From Hypericum androsaemum (Eukaryota; Streptophyta; Magnoliopsida; Malpighiales; Hypericaceae): a stretch of DNA of 64,000 nucleotides. Position 1 is the first letter of the stretch. Every line of letters starts with the position of its first letter. The notes under the pieces are model-generated. The model had not been told where the DNA came from, did not search any database, and worked only from the letters and a program-made list of their open reading frames with translations. The stretch spans positions 5,456,001 to 5,520,000 of the forward strand of contig OZ023184.1 of the NCBI GenBank assembly GCA_963995505.1, read 5' to 3'. Position numbers and translations under genes: made by a program. Positions 24,092 to 35,839 of the stretch are shown here, piece by piece.

Positions 24092-24904
24092 GTTGGTATC
24101 AGAGCTTAGGCTCTACTTCATATCCATCCATCTATCTTTAAATTTTATTTTTATCATTAGTTTCCAGTTAGTTGTTCTTATTATATTCTGAGTTGGAGAA
24201 AGAAAAAAATAAAAAAGAGAGAAAAAATTCTAAAAAAAGAAAGAAAGAGAATATGGCAGCCTAGAAAAAGAAAGAGAAAGAAGGCTGAAAAAAAATCCAA
24301 AAACAGAAAAGAAAAAAGAAGAGTGGAAAGAGCAAAATTTTTGGAAAAAATGTCCCGCAACTACACGAGAAGAAATTTTGAAGCTGATTTGTCAATGCTT
24401 GATCTAAAGATTATAAAGGCAATGATGACTGGGATGAAGCATATAATGAGAATGGAGGTCTAAAAGCTAACCGAAAAGATGGACCAGATAGTGTACAAAC
24501 AAGAGCAAATACATGACGTTCCTAATTTGTGTAGTGAAAAACAAATTTAACCAAGGAAGATTATGGAGAACACCATTCACACTATTGAGGACAAGGTTTG
24601 TAGTTCTTACAATCGTTCGGAGGTTACATCTGATGAGGTTGTTGAATAAGTTTTGACATGGGAGGAATTTGGTGAATATTTTATTGACTTGTTCTTGTAC
24701 GAACAACTACTTATCAAACGGTTCATCCATCACCGTTTGTGGCGTATTCGCTTTAAGATCAAGGTTCTTGTTTCCCTGCAGCAGCGGGTCAAGGTTGTTC
24801 AACACCGAGGTTCTTGCAAATGAGTAAATAACGAGTTGAGATCTCCATCAATCTGAACGTAGAAGATCCAGCTTCTGCGTGGATCCGTAACAAGATTCAC
24901 ATCA

Positions 24905-25499
24905 AGATTAGTAACTGGCTAATTCTTGATTGTAGTTAAGTAGGATTGGAAAGAAAATAAAATTTTCTTTGTTGAGTTTTACCAAAGTTACATTATTCAA
25001 CACTTGATTTTACAAAAGTTACCAAAGCCTTCAATTTTAGCTTTACTAAAAATGTTATCAAACTAGAGTCATTTTTAGATAGGATATACATACTCAGACT
25101 ATGGATTATTAGATAATCCTAGCTAGGTTGTACAAAGAATCTTATGCGCATTCAAAATCATTTGGAAAGAGCATATGGCCATGAGATGTGAATCACAAAT
25201 GTCTTCAAAGAAGTGAAGTTTGGACGATTTCCTAATTAAAGAAATTTTAATAAGAAACAATTTATTCAAACATATATCACAATCATGATTTAGTTTCCAT
25301 ATTTATATATCCAACTCATTTAGTTAATTAAAAATTATCAATCTACATGTCAATTGTGGATTGGTCATGTGACTTAGTATAGAGGGTCTACCATAAAATT
25401 TCTCCAATTTTCTAGTCCAGATTTGAATCTGAATACTATCAAATTTATCTATTTTTTGTTTAAATTAGTAAAATGATATGTCACATCAATAATGTTGTT
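24905..25499. repeat. Right arm of the large inverted repeat, with spacer
   Basis: 24905-25190 is spacer; 25190-25485 is the inverted partner of 21780-22040. Removing the composite leaves an inverted-repeat structure of about 1.07 kb, the size of a small DNA transposon, but clean ends and a target duplication were not found. The Copia element abuts it on the right. Confidence 0.7.
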
Positions 25500-25529
25500 T
25501 GTTGGAGTGCGCGTGCGAGTGCGCGAGCG

Positions 25530-25568
<39 letters not shown>

Positions 25569-25783
25569 ACGGTGCTTCGCACCGTCCTCGCAGGCAGCTA
25601 GCAGTGGGTCAGCCTTTGGGTGGTCAACCAAGTTTGAGAGGTAAGGAGTGGAGTTCCTTATAAACAAGGAAATCCTCCTTGCTCTAATCAATGTGGTATT
25701 GCAACCTTTCCACTTCCCTTTTGGGCCTCCACTTTGGACCTTACCATTTTGGGCTTGCATTGAATTTTCATTCAAACCCAACA
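25500..25783 (-). repeat. 3' LTR of the Copia element, internally deleted
   Basis: Matches 31146-31403 closely, including a tandem GTGCTC run and GGTGCTTCGCACCG, then ends directly in GAGTGCGCGTGC..TGTTGGAGTG orientation. It lacks the TATA-containing and R-U5 portions present in the other LTR. Confidence 0.85.
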
Positions 25784-26319
25784 ATCCCCCACATGAATGA
25801 TGATTAATGCATGCAGACTCTAATCGAAAGTTCTGACGTGTTATTATTGCATCGAGATAGGTAGCTTGCGGCTTTGAACCTTCTCTAGTAATATGTTATC
25901 GGATTTACTCGCTGCTCGGTGAACGTGATGTCTTGAACCGTCAGCTTTTGGTGTAAACCAAGACAATAACATTTACACAATAATAACCCTAGTATATTTG
26001 AGTTCTCACGTTGTGTCCGTTTCGGCCATGGACCGTATCTTGGATTCATAAGTGTTTTTTCCATTTGAAGCAGCCTCACTTCACACTTACATAGGTGATC
26101 TCCTATCAGGAGTATCCTGCCATACTCCACCTTAATCAAGGTATAGAAATCATTAAAAGCGTAATGCTTAACCTTACCACACCTCTGCAGGTTAATACCT
26201 GGGCAGCTTCTGAGAATGAGATAGGTTCCAGGTGATTCACTGAACCCTCCATAACTTAGTTGTCTCATTGAACCAAGTTTGTGGGATCTCCACTCATCAT
26301 GGTTGAGTTACCGCTATGG

Positions 26320-27364
26320 ACGTTCTTTAGTGTGTGGATTTTAATCCCATTCCCCTTACTGTGTTGTACATTTGATCTCTATTGATTCCTTTTGTAAAAG
26401 GATCAGCTAAGTTGTCCTTGGACTTTACATAGTTAATGGTGATCACCCCACTAGAGATCAACTGTCTAACAGTATTGTGTCTCCGACGGATATGTCGAGA
26501 CTTTCAGTTGTACAATGTACTTTGTGCTCTCCCGATTGCAGACATGCTATCACAATGTATCAATACGGGAGGGACCGGTTTACTCCAGCACGGAATATCC
26601 TCTAGGAAGTTTCTGAGCCATTCAGCTTCTTCCCCAGCTTTGTCTAGTGCTATAAACTCCGACTCCATGGTGGATCGAGCTATGCACGTTTGTTTAGAGG
26701 ACTTCCAAGACACAGCTCCTCCTCCTATGGTGAATACGTATCCACTCGTGGATTTGGAGTCTTTAGTGTCCGATATCCAATTTGCGTCACTGTATCCTTC
26801 TAATATAGCTGGATATTTAGCATAATGTATGCCATGGTTTATGGTATATTTTAAATACCGTAAAACCCTTTCCAGAGCTAGCCAGTGATCCTTTCCTGGA
26901 ATACTTGTGAATCTACTAAGTTTACTAACCAAGTACGCAATATCGGGACGAGTGCAGTTTGTTAAATACATCAAGCTCCCGATAATTTGCGCATACTTCA
27001 GTTGAGATACTGGATCCCCTCGATTCTTGGCTAAGTGTAGATTCAAATCTACTGGAGTCTTAACTGGAGGTTTGTCGAAAGCTTCAAACTTCTTGGGCAC
27101 GCTTTTCACGTAGTGGGATTGTGTCAAGATAATTTCGTCAGCTTTCCTAGAAATTTTTATTCCTAGTATGACGTCTGCCAGACCCATATCTTTCATGTCA
27201 AAGTAGTTCTTTAACATGTTCTTAGTTTTCACAATAACCTCTTTATTGTTTCCCATAATTAGTAAGTCATCTACATAGAGACATACAATTACGTAAGCTT
27301 CAGGTGTGCCCTTAATGTAAACACATTTATCGCACTCATTGATCTTAAATCTATTTGACAACAT
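26320..27364 (-). pseudogene. Copia reverse transcriptase (YVDD) and RNase H part
   Basis: Minus-strand open frame 27364-26504 carries the reverse transcriptase catalytic motif in [14 protein letters not shown], the connection [17 protein letters not shown] and RNase H landmarks [40 protein letters not shown] and [13 protein letters not shown] after STLYN cuts it; the remaining RNase H tail (KSRHIRRRHNTV, LADPFTKGINR) can be followed in the same frame to about 26320. It should be continuous with the frame at 27624-30419 but is separated by a stop and the duplication. Reverse transcription function is lost. Confidence 0.92.
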
Positions 27365-27758
27365 TGTTCTGTCAAATTTTTCGTGCCACTGTTCCGGCGC
27401 TTATTTTAGCCCGTATAGTGACTTGACTAGTCGACATACTTTATGCTCTTGACCGGGAGCCACAAACCCTTCAGGTTGCTCCATGTATATCTCCTCTTCC
27501 AGTTCTCCATTTAGGAAAGCTGTTTTTACATCCATTAATGTAAACACATTTATCGCACTCATTGATCTTAAATCTATTTGACAACATTGTTCTGTCAAAT
27601 TTTTCGTGCCACTGTTCCGGCGCTTATTTTAGCCCGTATAGTGACTTGACTAGTCGACATACTTTATGCTCTTGACCGGGAGCCACAAACCCTTCAGGTT
27701 GCTCCATGTATATCTCCTCTTCCAGTTCTCCATTTAGGAAAGCTGTTTTTACATCCAT
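27313..27758. repeat. 223-bp perfect tandem duplication inside Copia pol
   Basis: 27313-27535 is repeated as 27536-27758 with no difference I can see. It contains [20 protein letters not shown] to YGLK followed by a TAA. As 223 is not a multiple of three it also shifts the frame. Confidence 0.93.
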
Positions 27759-30419
27759 TTGGTGGATCTCGAGGTTATAGAGTGCTGCAACAGCTATGAG
27801 TACTCTAATCGATGTGATTCTTGTGACCGGTGAATACGTATCAAAGAAATCATATCCCTCATTCTGCTTGAACCCCTTAGCTACCAATCGAGCTTTGTAC
27901 TTGTCGATTGATCCATCAGCTTTGTATTTCCTTTTTAGGATCCACCTGCATCTCAAAGGTTTGCAGCCCGGTGGGAGATCCACGATTTCCCACGTGTGGT
28001 TTTGCATAATGGATTCTATCTCACTATTGATAGCTTCCTTCCAGAGAGGAGCATCTGGACTGGACAATGCCTCTTGGATTGTCCTGGGTTCATCTTCTAA
28101 CGCATAGGTTAGATAGTCCGGACCAAAAGATTTGGTTACCTTCATCCTTTTACTACGTCTAGGTTCATCATCTTTCTGATTTGACCCTTGCGTAGTCTCG
28201 TGAGCCCTTTTCTTCGGACTTGCTTCCTTTCTTTCCTTATTAGGAAAGCTATTTTCAAAAAACGTTGCGTTCCTTGATTCTATGACCATTCCCGTGTTTA
28301 TCTCAGGGTTTTCAGATTTATGCACCAAGAATCGATAAGCACTACTATTTTGCGCATATCCGATAAAGATGCAATCAATGGTCTTGGGTCCTATTCGTAC
28401 CTGCTTAGGCTTAGGTACTTTGACCTTTGCTAGGCACCCCCACACTTTAAGGTAACCATAGGAAGGCTTCCTTCCTTTCCATAGTTCATATGGGGTTTTA
28501 TCCCTTTTCTTGAGTGGCAATTTGTTTAGAATGTGGTTAGCTGAGAGCACAGCTTCCCCCCACATGTTCTGGGGTAAGCCCGAGCTAATCAACATAGCGT
28601 TCATCATCTCCTTAAGAGTTCGATTTTTTCGTTCAGCTACGCCATTCGATTGAGGTGAGTATGGAGCAGTCGTCTGATGAATAATGCCATGTTCTTGACA
28701 GAGTTCCTCAAACGGAGCTACATATTCTCCTCCTCGATCACTTCGGATCATTTTGATTTTCACGCTGAGTTGATTTTCAACCTCATTCTTATATCTCTTA
28801 AAAGCATCAAGAGCTTCGTCTTTGCCCTTTAGGAGATATACGTAACAGTATCTCGTACAATCATCGATAAACGTGATAAAATATTTCTTCCCGCCTTTAG
28901 TTTGCACGTGTTTCATATCGCAAGTGTCCGTATGAATTAACTCTAAAGGCGTAGTACTTCTTTCCACTGAATGGAAAGGTGCTTTGGTCATTTTAGCCTC
29001 CACACATACTTCACATTTATCGGACGGGTTGAACTCTAGATTCGGTAATAAATTTAAACTTACTAACTTTCTTAGCGAGTTTAGATTTACGTGTCCTAAT
29101 CTACCATGCCATAAATTATAACACTCGGCCAAGTAAGAAGAAGCATTAACTTTATTTTCACCGTTAAAGGTGCGATGTACAGTTATTACATTCATCTTAA
29201 ATAGCCCCCTTTCTAGATAACCCTTTCCTATGAATTGACCCGCTTTGGTCAGTACAAACTTATCAGCCTCAAATACAAGCTTAAGACCGGCTTTGCTTAA
29301 CAGTGAGCCAGAGACTAAGTTCTTGCGGATGTCCGGGACATGCAGCACATCCTTGAGGGTCAGCTTCAGGACCACCTTTCCCAGACCAACGATCTTGGTC
29401 GTTGCGGAGTTTCCCATGAACAGCTTTTGGCCGATGATCGGGATATAGTTCGAGAACATCTCCTTGTCCGAGTAGACGTGGCGGGTAGCTCCAGTGTCCA
29501 CGAACCACTCTCTCGGATTGTCCACCAGGTTGGCTTCAAACACCACGGCTGACAGATCCATCTGGGACAAGTCTTCAGCCAGGTTAGCCTTTCCTTGGTT
29601 GTCCTTCTTTGGCTGGCGACAGTCCTTAGCCATGTGTCCGAGTTTACCGCAGTTGTAGCAGTCGCCCTTGATTTTCTTTTTCTTCTTGGGCTCTTGCTTT
29701 TCCTGCTTATCCTCGGACTTCTTCCTCTTCTTGCTACCTTTTCTCTCGGCGAGGTGCACGGTAGTCTCGGAGTTGGCCTTGCCTTGCTTGACTTCAGACT
29801 TTCGGTTGTCTTCCTCGATCCTAAGTCTCACAATCAGGTCTTCTAGGCCCATGTCCTTCCTCTTGTGCTTGAGGTAGCTCTTGAAATCCTTCCACAGCGG
29901 GGGGAGCTTCTCGATCATCGCAGCTACTTGGAAGGACTCGCTGAGTTGCATCCCTTCGGCTTGGATCTCGTGAAGGATCAGCTGCAACTCTTGCACTTGG
30001 TTGATGACCTTCTTGGAGTCCACCATTTTGAAGTCGAGGAATCGTCCGACGATGAATTTCTTCGTTCCGGCATCCTCTGTTTTGTACTTCTTCTCGAGTG
30101 AACTCCACAGCTCTTTAGCGGTCTTAGCTTCCGCGTAGACGTTGTAGAGCGTGTCGTCTAGTCCATTCAGGACGTAGTTCCGGCATAGGAAGTCGCTGTG
30201 ACTCCATGCATCGAGGGCGTTGATCTTCTGCTTATCTGCCTCATTTTCCGCCACCTTCGGAGCCTCTTCCTTCAAGAATCGGACCAGGTTGAGCGTCGTC
30301 AGGTAGAACAACATCTTCTGTTGCCACCTCTTAAATTCGGTACCATTGAACTTGGCCGGCCTTTCGGCGTTGATAGTTCCCGGGACCGCTGGCACTGGTG
30401 CTGAGTTTGTCGATGCCAT
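27624..30419 (-). CDS. Copia gag-protease-integrase-RT(N) polyprotein, truncated
   Basis: Open frame of about 931 codons starting [14 protein letters not shown] (30419; four upstream codons are less likely). Order: gag with [14 protein letters not shown]; a lysine-rich stretch; CX2CX4HX4C zinc knuckle [14 protein letters not shown] near residue 255; aspartic protease [10 protein letters not shown]; pre-integrase [17 protein letters not shown]; integrase with [17 protein letters not shown] and RSDRGGEY; then the N-terminal half of reverse transcriptase ([31 protein letters not shown]). It ends at YGLK followed by TAA, before the catalytic YVDD. Gag and integrase look intact; the rest of pol is in a separate frame to the left. 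Transposon gene, not a host gene. Confidence 0.93.
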   Translation of the reverse strand: MASTNSAPVPAVPGTINAERPAKFNGTEFKRWQQKMLFYLTTLNLVRFLKEEAPKVAENEADKQKINALDAWSHSDFLCRNYVLNGLDDTLYNVYAEAKTAKELWSSLEKKYKTEDAGTKKFIVGRFLDFKMVDSKKVINQVQELQLILHEIQAEGMQLSESFQVAAMIEKLPPLWKDFKSYLKHKRKDMGLEDLIVRLRIEEDNRKSEVKQGKANSETTVHLAERKGSKKRKKSEDKQEKQEPKKKKKIKGDCYNCGKLGHMAKDCRQPKKDNQGKANLAEDLSQMDLSAVVFEANLVDNPREWFVDTGATRHVYSDKEMFSNYIPIIGQKLFMGNSATTKIVGLGKVVLKLTLKDVLHVPDIRKNLVSGSLLSKAGLKLVFEADKFVLTKAGQFIGKGYLERGLFKMNVITVHRTFNGENKVNASSYLAECYNLWHGRLGHVNLNSLRKLVSLNLLPNLEFNPSDKCEVCVEAKMTKAPFHSVERSTTPLELIHTDTCDMKHVQTKGGKKYFITFIDDCTRYCYVYLLKGKDEALDAFKRYKNEVENQLSVKIKMIRSDRGGEYVAPFEELCQEHGIIHQTTAPYSPQSNGVAERKNRTLKEMMNAMLISSGLPQNMWGEAVLSANHILNKLPLKKRDKTPYELWKGRKPSYGYLKVWGCLAKVKVPKPKQVRIGPKTIDCIFIGYAQNSSAYRFLVHKSENPEINTGMVIESRNATFFENSFPNKERKEASPKKRAHETTQGSNQKDDEPRRSKRMKVTKSFGPDYLTYALEDEPRTIQEALSSPDAPLWKEAINSEIESIMQNHTWEIVDLPPGCKPLRCRWILKRKYKADGSIDKYKARLVAKGFKQNEGYDFFDTYSPVTRITSIRVLIAVAALYNLEIHQMDVKTAFLNGELEEEIYMEQPEGFVAPGQEHKVCRLVKSLYGLK

Positions 30420-30454
30420 CTTCAAGTACACAATCTCGTCTTACGATTATTATT

Positions 30455-31403
30455 TGTCGGAGTGGTGTACTTGATTAGGATCTACTTCAGTCGAGGCAAG
30501 CGTTGGACACTTTCCCCGTAAGACGAGATTACCCCGTATATTTCAGTGCGGTACGGGCTTCGGCAATCGTCCCCAAGATACAATGACTGTTTAGGGCATT
30601 TCAAGACCGTTGCACACGTATCTCGAAACTTTCGGGCGAACCCTTATATACCCAGAACTTTTGGACTATTTTCTAAGTGAAGAACGGGGGAAAGAAGAAG
30701 TCAACAATGCTAGGAAGTGCAATTGCTGCTGGGATGAGAATTCTGGCAGGGGGCGGGCCTATTTATAGGCTGGAGGAGGCAGGGAGGCAGCCACCCCGAA
30801 GGGACGCATCCGCTCGGCCAACAGGCTGACTGGCTGCGCTCGTGGCCCTTCGGTGGCTTCTGGATCCTTCTAGGCGCGCCAGGCTGCGTTCGTAGCCCTT
30901 CGGTGACGGATCTCGCAGCCCTTCGGCCTTCTGGAAGCCTCCCGGACTTTCCACTCCATCGTGCCTCTTCTGCGGCCAACCTGAAGGCGCTCGCAGCTCC
31001 TCGTCGCTTCGGTAGCTGCGCAGCTGCCTCCGGACCCGGGCAAAATACTTAAGGAGGCTCTTCCAGCTCCTCGCGATGATGCGCACGTGCCAAGTGCCAA
31101 GTGCGCCACAAAGCGCCCATTGCGACCTGCGTCCAATGCGCCATGCGCACACGCACGTGCGCGTGCGCACGCTCGTGCTCGTGCTCGTACGGTGCTTCGC
31201 ACCGTCCTCGCAGGCAGCTAGCGGTGGGTCAACCTTTGGGTGGTCAACCAAGTTTGAGAGGTAAGGAGTGGAGTTCCTTATAAACAAGGAAATCCTCCTT
31301 GCTCTAATCAATGTGGTATTGCAACCTTTCCACTTCCCTTTTGGGCCTCCACTTTGGGCCTTACCATTTTGGGCTTGCATTGAATTTTCATTCAAACCCA
31401 ACA
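30455..31403 (-). repeat. 5' LTR of the Copia element
   Basis: 949 bp by the TGTTGGGTTT / CACTCCGACA ends read on the minus strand. GC-rich U3, TATA-like CCTATAAATAGG at about 30769-30780, then R-U5. TGCGCACG-rich simple repeats lie at 31140-31190. Confidence 0.75.
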
Positions 31404-31517
31404 ATTAAAAATAGTGATGCGATATCAAATTATTTTTATAAATAGATTATTAGAAACCGCGGGTTTACCTTTGATCTCAATTATACCAAGGGAAAAAGTT
31501 CTAGAGAAAAAAAATTA

Positions 31518-32653
31518 GGGGAATTTATTCTCAAATCCCCCGCATTTGTTAAATATACTCAAAAGTCTTACGTGTTTGAAAAATATATGCCTTAGTCTTC
31601 CGTGTTTGATTTTATTATACGTTCGGGTCCTTGGCTGACGTTAGCAACACAGTTTTTACATTTTTGTCAAGAAAATGACAAAAATACTTTTAAAAACAAA
31701 CAAAAATTCATCCTAGCAACCTCGTCACCGTCGTCGATCCAACAACTGACAACTCTTCCTCACTGACGTCTCTGTCACCATCGGCACCTCTCCGGTAATC
31801 CCGTTACTCCTCCTTATCTCCCATGACGATGATAAGATCGACGGCAACATCCACGATAAGCGCCCTCCCTTCCTCCGACGACTCATCTCCTTCCTCGTTA
31901 TCGTCTCCGACCTCGCCCGTGACAAAATTGAATCGGGCCTACGCCCTTCAAGCTTGTAATAGTAAAAAATATATAAGTCAGGTTGAACTGACGATCTGAC
32001 CAGTTGGATCGATCGATCCAGAAGACGGGAAATCCCAAGTCGAACTCCTATTGTTTTTTAAAACTTTGGCTTAAAAAGACGTGAGAGTTAAGTTATATGA
32101 TGATCAAATATTGCATTTGGAACATTCAATTAGACAATAATAGAGTATATGGTTTGTTCGATGTTAGGTAATACGTTACAAGAGACGACGTGAGAGAGAA
32201 TACAACCTACTTAGTGGCCGAGTTAAAAAGAACATATTTTTTTATTAAATTAAAAACAGTTGTCGTAAGTTGTTAATCACCAAAATTGATTCAAATAGTA
32301 AATGAAATCTCACATTTAGGCTTTATGATTAGGTATTATAATTTAAAAGTATCGCTAAATGATTAAGGTTTTTGTTATTGTTTGTCGGAGATTGGTGCTC
32401 GCCAAAAGATGACTCGAAGTTTGTTTTGCTGAAAAAAATAACCAAAAAATATGACACGAGGTTTGGGCCGAACGATTAAGGGTAAAAAGTCATCATTTCA
32501 TAGATAAATTAAGAATAAATGATTGATGACGTCAGTGAAGAAGGACACAAGAGTATAATAAAAATAAACATAACAAACAGAAAATTTATTTTTGAAAATT
32601 GAGAGATGGGAGAGACAATATAGTCAAATTCGGGGGACTAGAATAATTTACTC
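31518..32653. mobile_element. Probable MULE with about 110-bp inverted ends
   Basis: The left end reads GGGAATTTATTCTCAAATCC and the right end, reverse complemented, GAGTAAATTATTCTAGTCCC; homology continues inward to TTATTATACKYTYGKGTCC at about 31610 and 32550. The same pattern bounds the elements at 40792 and 50354. Flanks AAAAAATTA and TAAAAAATT are only roughly alike, so the target duplication is uncertain. The GC-rich centre 31700-31930 may be captured sequence but I cannot identify it. Confidence 0.6.
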
Positions 32654-33552
32654 TAAAAAATTCGCTAATAGTCTCGGTCGAAGAAAAAAAGGACACTAAT
32701 CGTCTGGTTCCCCCTGGTCCAGGAAGCACCCAGACTCCCAGTGGGAGGAGTACGCAATCCAACGGTAGATACAGGCAGAAACCTCGATCGCGCGGCTGTT
32801 AATCTTCCACGTGCAATAAAGGCCGGTACCAGATGTGCTCCCACCGGAAAAATTCTTTTGGACGAACCAACCGAAAGTAACGGTCCCACTCCAGCCCAGC
32901 TGTCCACGGTCCTTGCACGGTAATTGAGAGAGTGGGCCCCGCATCCGGACAAACTAACTTTTTTTGTCCACTTGTTCGTATAGTGTCGTACGTACGTCTC
33001 GTTACTTTCTGGTGGGAGAATCATACAATTTTATAAAGTGTCCGGAATAATTAGGAACTCAACTTTAATAATAGATAACTTTATCGATAAATTTCACTTT
33101 CCCCCCACAAATTATTGTTCCCTCACAAAACGTTGACATTCAATCAAATTAAAAAAATTTGAATACTAACAAAATTTTTAATAAATATTCAACACTAAAT
33201 TATTCTTAAAAATTGAACTTTGAAATTTATTAATTAAACTAGAAAAAATCTGAGTCACCAATTTGTCACACTTGCATTAAAAAACACAAAATAGATAAGC
33301 TATCGACGCCCTATATTCTCAAGTAGGAATTTCCTCACGAAAAATATCATCTCCTCCCTCAAGTACAAACTCCACGAGTTGGGTTCTACGTGTCACTATC
33401 AGGGGAAGGTCGTATCTTTCCATTTCCTCCCTTCTTTCTTCTCCACCACGTTATTTAGTCTCCAACCATTAATACACACCCAAAAAAAAAACCCCCACTT
33501 CCTTCCTTCTTTTGGACCACAATTGAATTGTCCTCTTTCTTTTGGTGTTAGA
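32654..33552. other. Upstream region of ALS3
   Basis: 32690-33000 is more GC-rich than its surroundings and has overlapping minus-strand frames of 82 and 119 codons; one contains LPCKDRGQLGW and GLYCTWKI, faintly like plant S-protein homologues, too weak to call. 33380-33552 should contain the ALS3 leader (CT-rich, poly-A/C). Confidence 0.35.
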
Positions 33553-35236
33553 ATGGAGTTGGAGTGGCTAGTGGAGTTCATGAAAGGGATGATAAAGCCG
33601 GCGCTTGCGACGGCGGTGGTGGTGATGGCGATCGTATTGTCGTACATGCAAAAGCTCGGCCTGGAAAGAGAGATGGCTTATTCAATTCTAAGAGCCTTTC
33701 TTCAACTCTCCGTTATTGGGTTTGTCTTGCAGTTCATTTTCACCCAGAACAATGTCATCTGGATCATTCTCGCTTACTGTTTCATGGTAATCACCCGAGT
33801 CTTAAGATTTTGGGTTGGAATCGATATTTTAACCTATTATAACAGCTGGTTGGTATCGAATCTCGTAGTCTATTGTTATTGTGTAATCCAACGAGACAAA
33901 GTTATGTCCGTTCAGTTTTTGGTCGAATGAAATTTGTTTGAGGAGATAATTGTATAGTGTTTTATTGTTAGTAGCTAATTGTTTGCGTTATTTGGCACTT
34001 TAATTAGGTTTCAGTCGCTGGTTATACCGCCGGTCAACGTGCCAAGCATGTTCCAAGAGGAAAATACATCGCCGGAGCTTCCATCTTGGCGGGGACAGCG
34101 GTGACCATGTTCTTGCTCGTGATACTCAACGTCTTCCCATTCACTCCTCGGTACATTATTCCGGTTGCCGGAATGATGGTTGGGAATGCAATGACCGTCA
34201 CCGGCGTTACCATGAAGCGACTCCGCGATGACATTAAAGTACAGATTAACCTGGTACGCTTATTAACTTTTTGGGCTAATCGTTTTCTTTTGCTTCTTTC
34301 GATGTTAGTTAGTTAACTTAGTAAATAAATAACAACAAATTTTTTTTTGTCTCAATTCAACTCAAATTTTGATTATTTTTAAGGTATAAACTCAAATTTT
34401 GATTATTCTCAAATTAGGTCCAAATGTTCCATCGTTGACAATGACTAGGTACCTTCTCCGTACTTATCCCGCCCCAATTGTTTTCAAAATGATTACAGTT
34501 TTCTGACTCATGAGCTCAATTATTATATTTTAATTAAACTATTGAAGGGACACATTGAGAAGGTCAAGACCCGGTCAATAGCTCTACAGGTATACAAACG
34601 GGTCACAAAATATATATTTTATAACATATAACCTGGGGAATAATCAATATATAATTAACTAATCTCAATCAATATTTCCTCATGCGCCAATGATATTCTG
34701 GTTCTCTGCATCAACTGCTAAATTTTTTAAATTAAGAATTTCCGAATTTCGCCATTGTAACAAAATTATCAAATTGTTAGTTGTAATTTGTGGTTGGTCT
34801 ATTTATAGATGCATAAAATTCACTTACACATAACTTACGATTTTAGATTATATATAAAAATTTTAATATGGTACGAAAGATTATTGATCTCGTTGACTGT
34901 TGTTTTTCACACGACCCGCAGGTGGAGACAGCATTAGCCTTAGGGGCAACCCCACGGCAAGCCACAATGCAACAAGTGAAAAGATCTCTGGTAATAGCCC
35001 TGTCTCCTGTCCTAGACAACGCCAAGACAGTTGGTCTAATATCCCTCCCGGGGGCGATGACGGGTCTTATAATGGGAGGAGCCTCTCCCCTGGAGGCCAT
35101 CCAATTACAAATCGTAGTCATGAACATGTTAATTGGCGCATCTACCGTCAGCAGCATCATGTCTACTTACCTCTCCTGGCCCTCCTTCTTCACCAAGGCG
35201 TTCCAGTTGGATACCAAGGTTTTCTCCTCCGATTGA
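33553..35236 (+). CDS. ALS3: ALS3-type membrane protein (aluminium sensitivity; UPF0014/FetB-like)
   Basis: Three exons with GT-AG introns and phase 0 joins: 33553-33786, 34008-34253 and 34922-35236, encoding 264 residues. The start MELEWLVEFMKGMIKPALA matches where the family begins; ALS3 proteins are about 270 aa. Hydrophobic segments give roughly seven membrane spans (for example AVVVMAIVLSYM, WIILAYCFMVSVAGY, VTMFLLVILNVF, YIIPVAGMMVGNAMTV). Signature stretches include RAFLQLSVIGFVLQFIF, LRDDIKVQINLVETALALGA, KTVGLISLPGAMTGLIMGGA and LEAIQLQIVVMNMLIGA. In plants ALS3 (STAR2 in rice) pairs with the nucleotide-binding protein STAR1 to form an ABC transporter implicated in aluminium tolerance and phosphate-starvation root responses. 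No STAR1 gene is in the window. The gene appears intact. Confidence 0.96.
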
Positions 35237-35839
35237 TGACAGAGTGTAGTCGAGTTGCGGGTCATTGGATTAACCCGCTCTTTCCACTTTAAGAGTAACT
35301 ACATCTTTCAAGTCATCTACATGAGCGTCGATGCAGAAAGAGTATGGTATATCGAGAAAAAGATATAACTCAACTTTGAAGAGAACATCTGCTTATATTA
35401 TTCTTTGTCGGATACAAGGATTGTGTACTGCAAAAAATATAAGGCCATTAATAAATTCTATAAATTTTCATTTCCAACTTGTAAAATGTAAGAAACTACA
35501 TTGTTTTTGGTTGATATCGAATACCAAGTTCGAGTCGGTGATACTTTAGAAATATGACAAAATTCTTCCATTGAATTGAGACTACGTGACTACTTTTAGA
35601 AGAGCAAACAAGTGAGAGTCAAACTCGTCGCAGCTAAACGAAATGATAAATTTAAGCATTCACATTTTCCTTATCTAAACCATTTTTGATACTCAGTCTG
35701 AAAGAGCCGAAAAAAAGTTTCGATATACTAAAATTATTCCATTATTTTTATTTTTTTCCCTTTAATATGAATCCTCTTGAGGAGGTAGTACAAGGTACTC
35801 TGAGGTATTATTACAAGGTGCAATTCATCACAACCTTAA
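35237..35839. other. Spacer between ALS3 and the cystatin-like cluster
   Basis: Begins with the ALS3 3' flank. From about 35510 it contains motifs (TTGGTTGATATCGAAT, AGTTAGAGTCGAACTC-like, TTTAAGCATTCACATTTT, GAGGAGGTAGTACAAGGT) that recur 3' of other cystatin-like copies near 38030 and 39285-39560, so it marks the edge of the duplicated unit. Confidence 0.6.

Larger units (their letters stand above)
22256..24904. mobile_element. Composite LTR element bounded by two inverted LTR 3' ends
   Basis: Left end TGATGTGAACTCTGTTACGG and right end CCGTAACAAGATTCACATCA are inverted copies over at least 200 bp (22256-22530 and about 24697-24904). AGATT flanks both sides (22251-22255 and 24905-24909), the 5-bp duplication expected of a retroelement integrase. 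Inside lie, in order, an internal region (22540-23460), a purine tract, a complete plus-strand LTR (23472-24091), a primer site TGGTATCAGAGC (24094-24105), and a second truncated internal region (24259-24690) nearly identical to 22540-22970. Both outer ends are the 3' end of the same LTR. No pol domains are visible. Confidence 0.8.
25500..31403 (-). mobile_element. Copia LTR retrotransposon, nearly complete but broken
   Basis: LTRs: 30455-31403 (5' LTR on the minus strand) and 25500-25783 (3' LTR). Both share TGTTGGGTTTGAATG at one end and CACTCC(A/G)ACA at the other, but the 3' copy lacks about 660 bp. Purine tract GTGGGGGA lies just inside the 3' LTR. Domain order gag, protease, integrase, reverse transcriptase, RNase H defines Copia; similarity of motifs to the Tork/TNT1 type is an inference. 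The pol frame is interrupted by nonsense codons and a 223-bp tandem duplication. The flanking five bases (TTGTT and ATTAA) do not match, so rearrangement after insertion is likely. No tRNA-Met primer site was recognised. Confidence 0.92.

Noticed and set aside
29245..30404. Several plus-strand frames of 65-85 codons
   Set aside because: Antisense shadows of the GC-richer Copia gag.
32696..32944. S-protein-homologue-like frame upstream of ALS3
   Set aside because: Only scattered Cys and aromatic residues fit; no signal peptide, and an overlapping longer frame exists.
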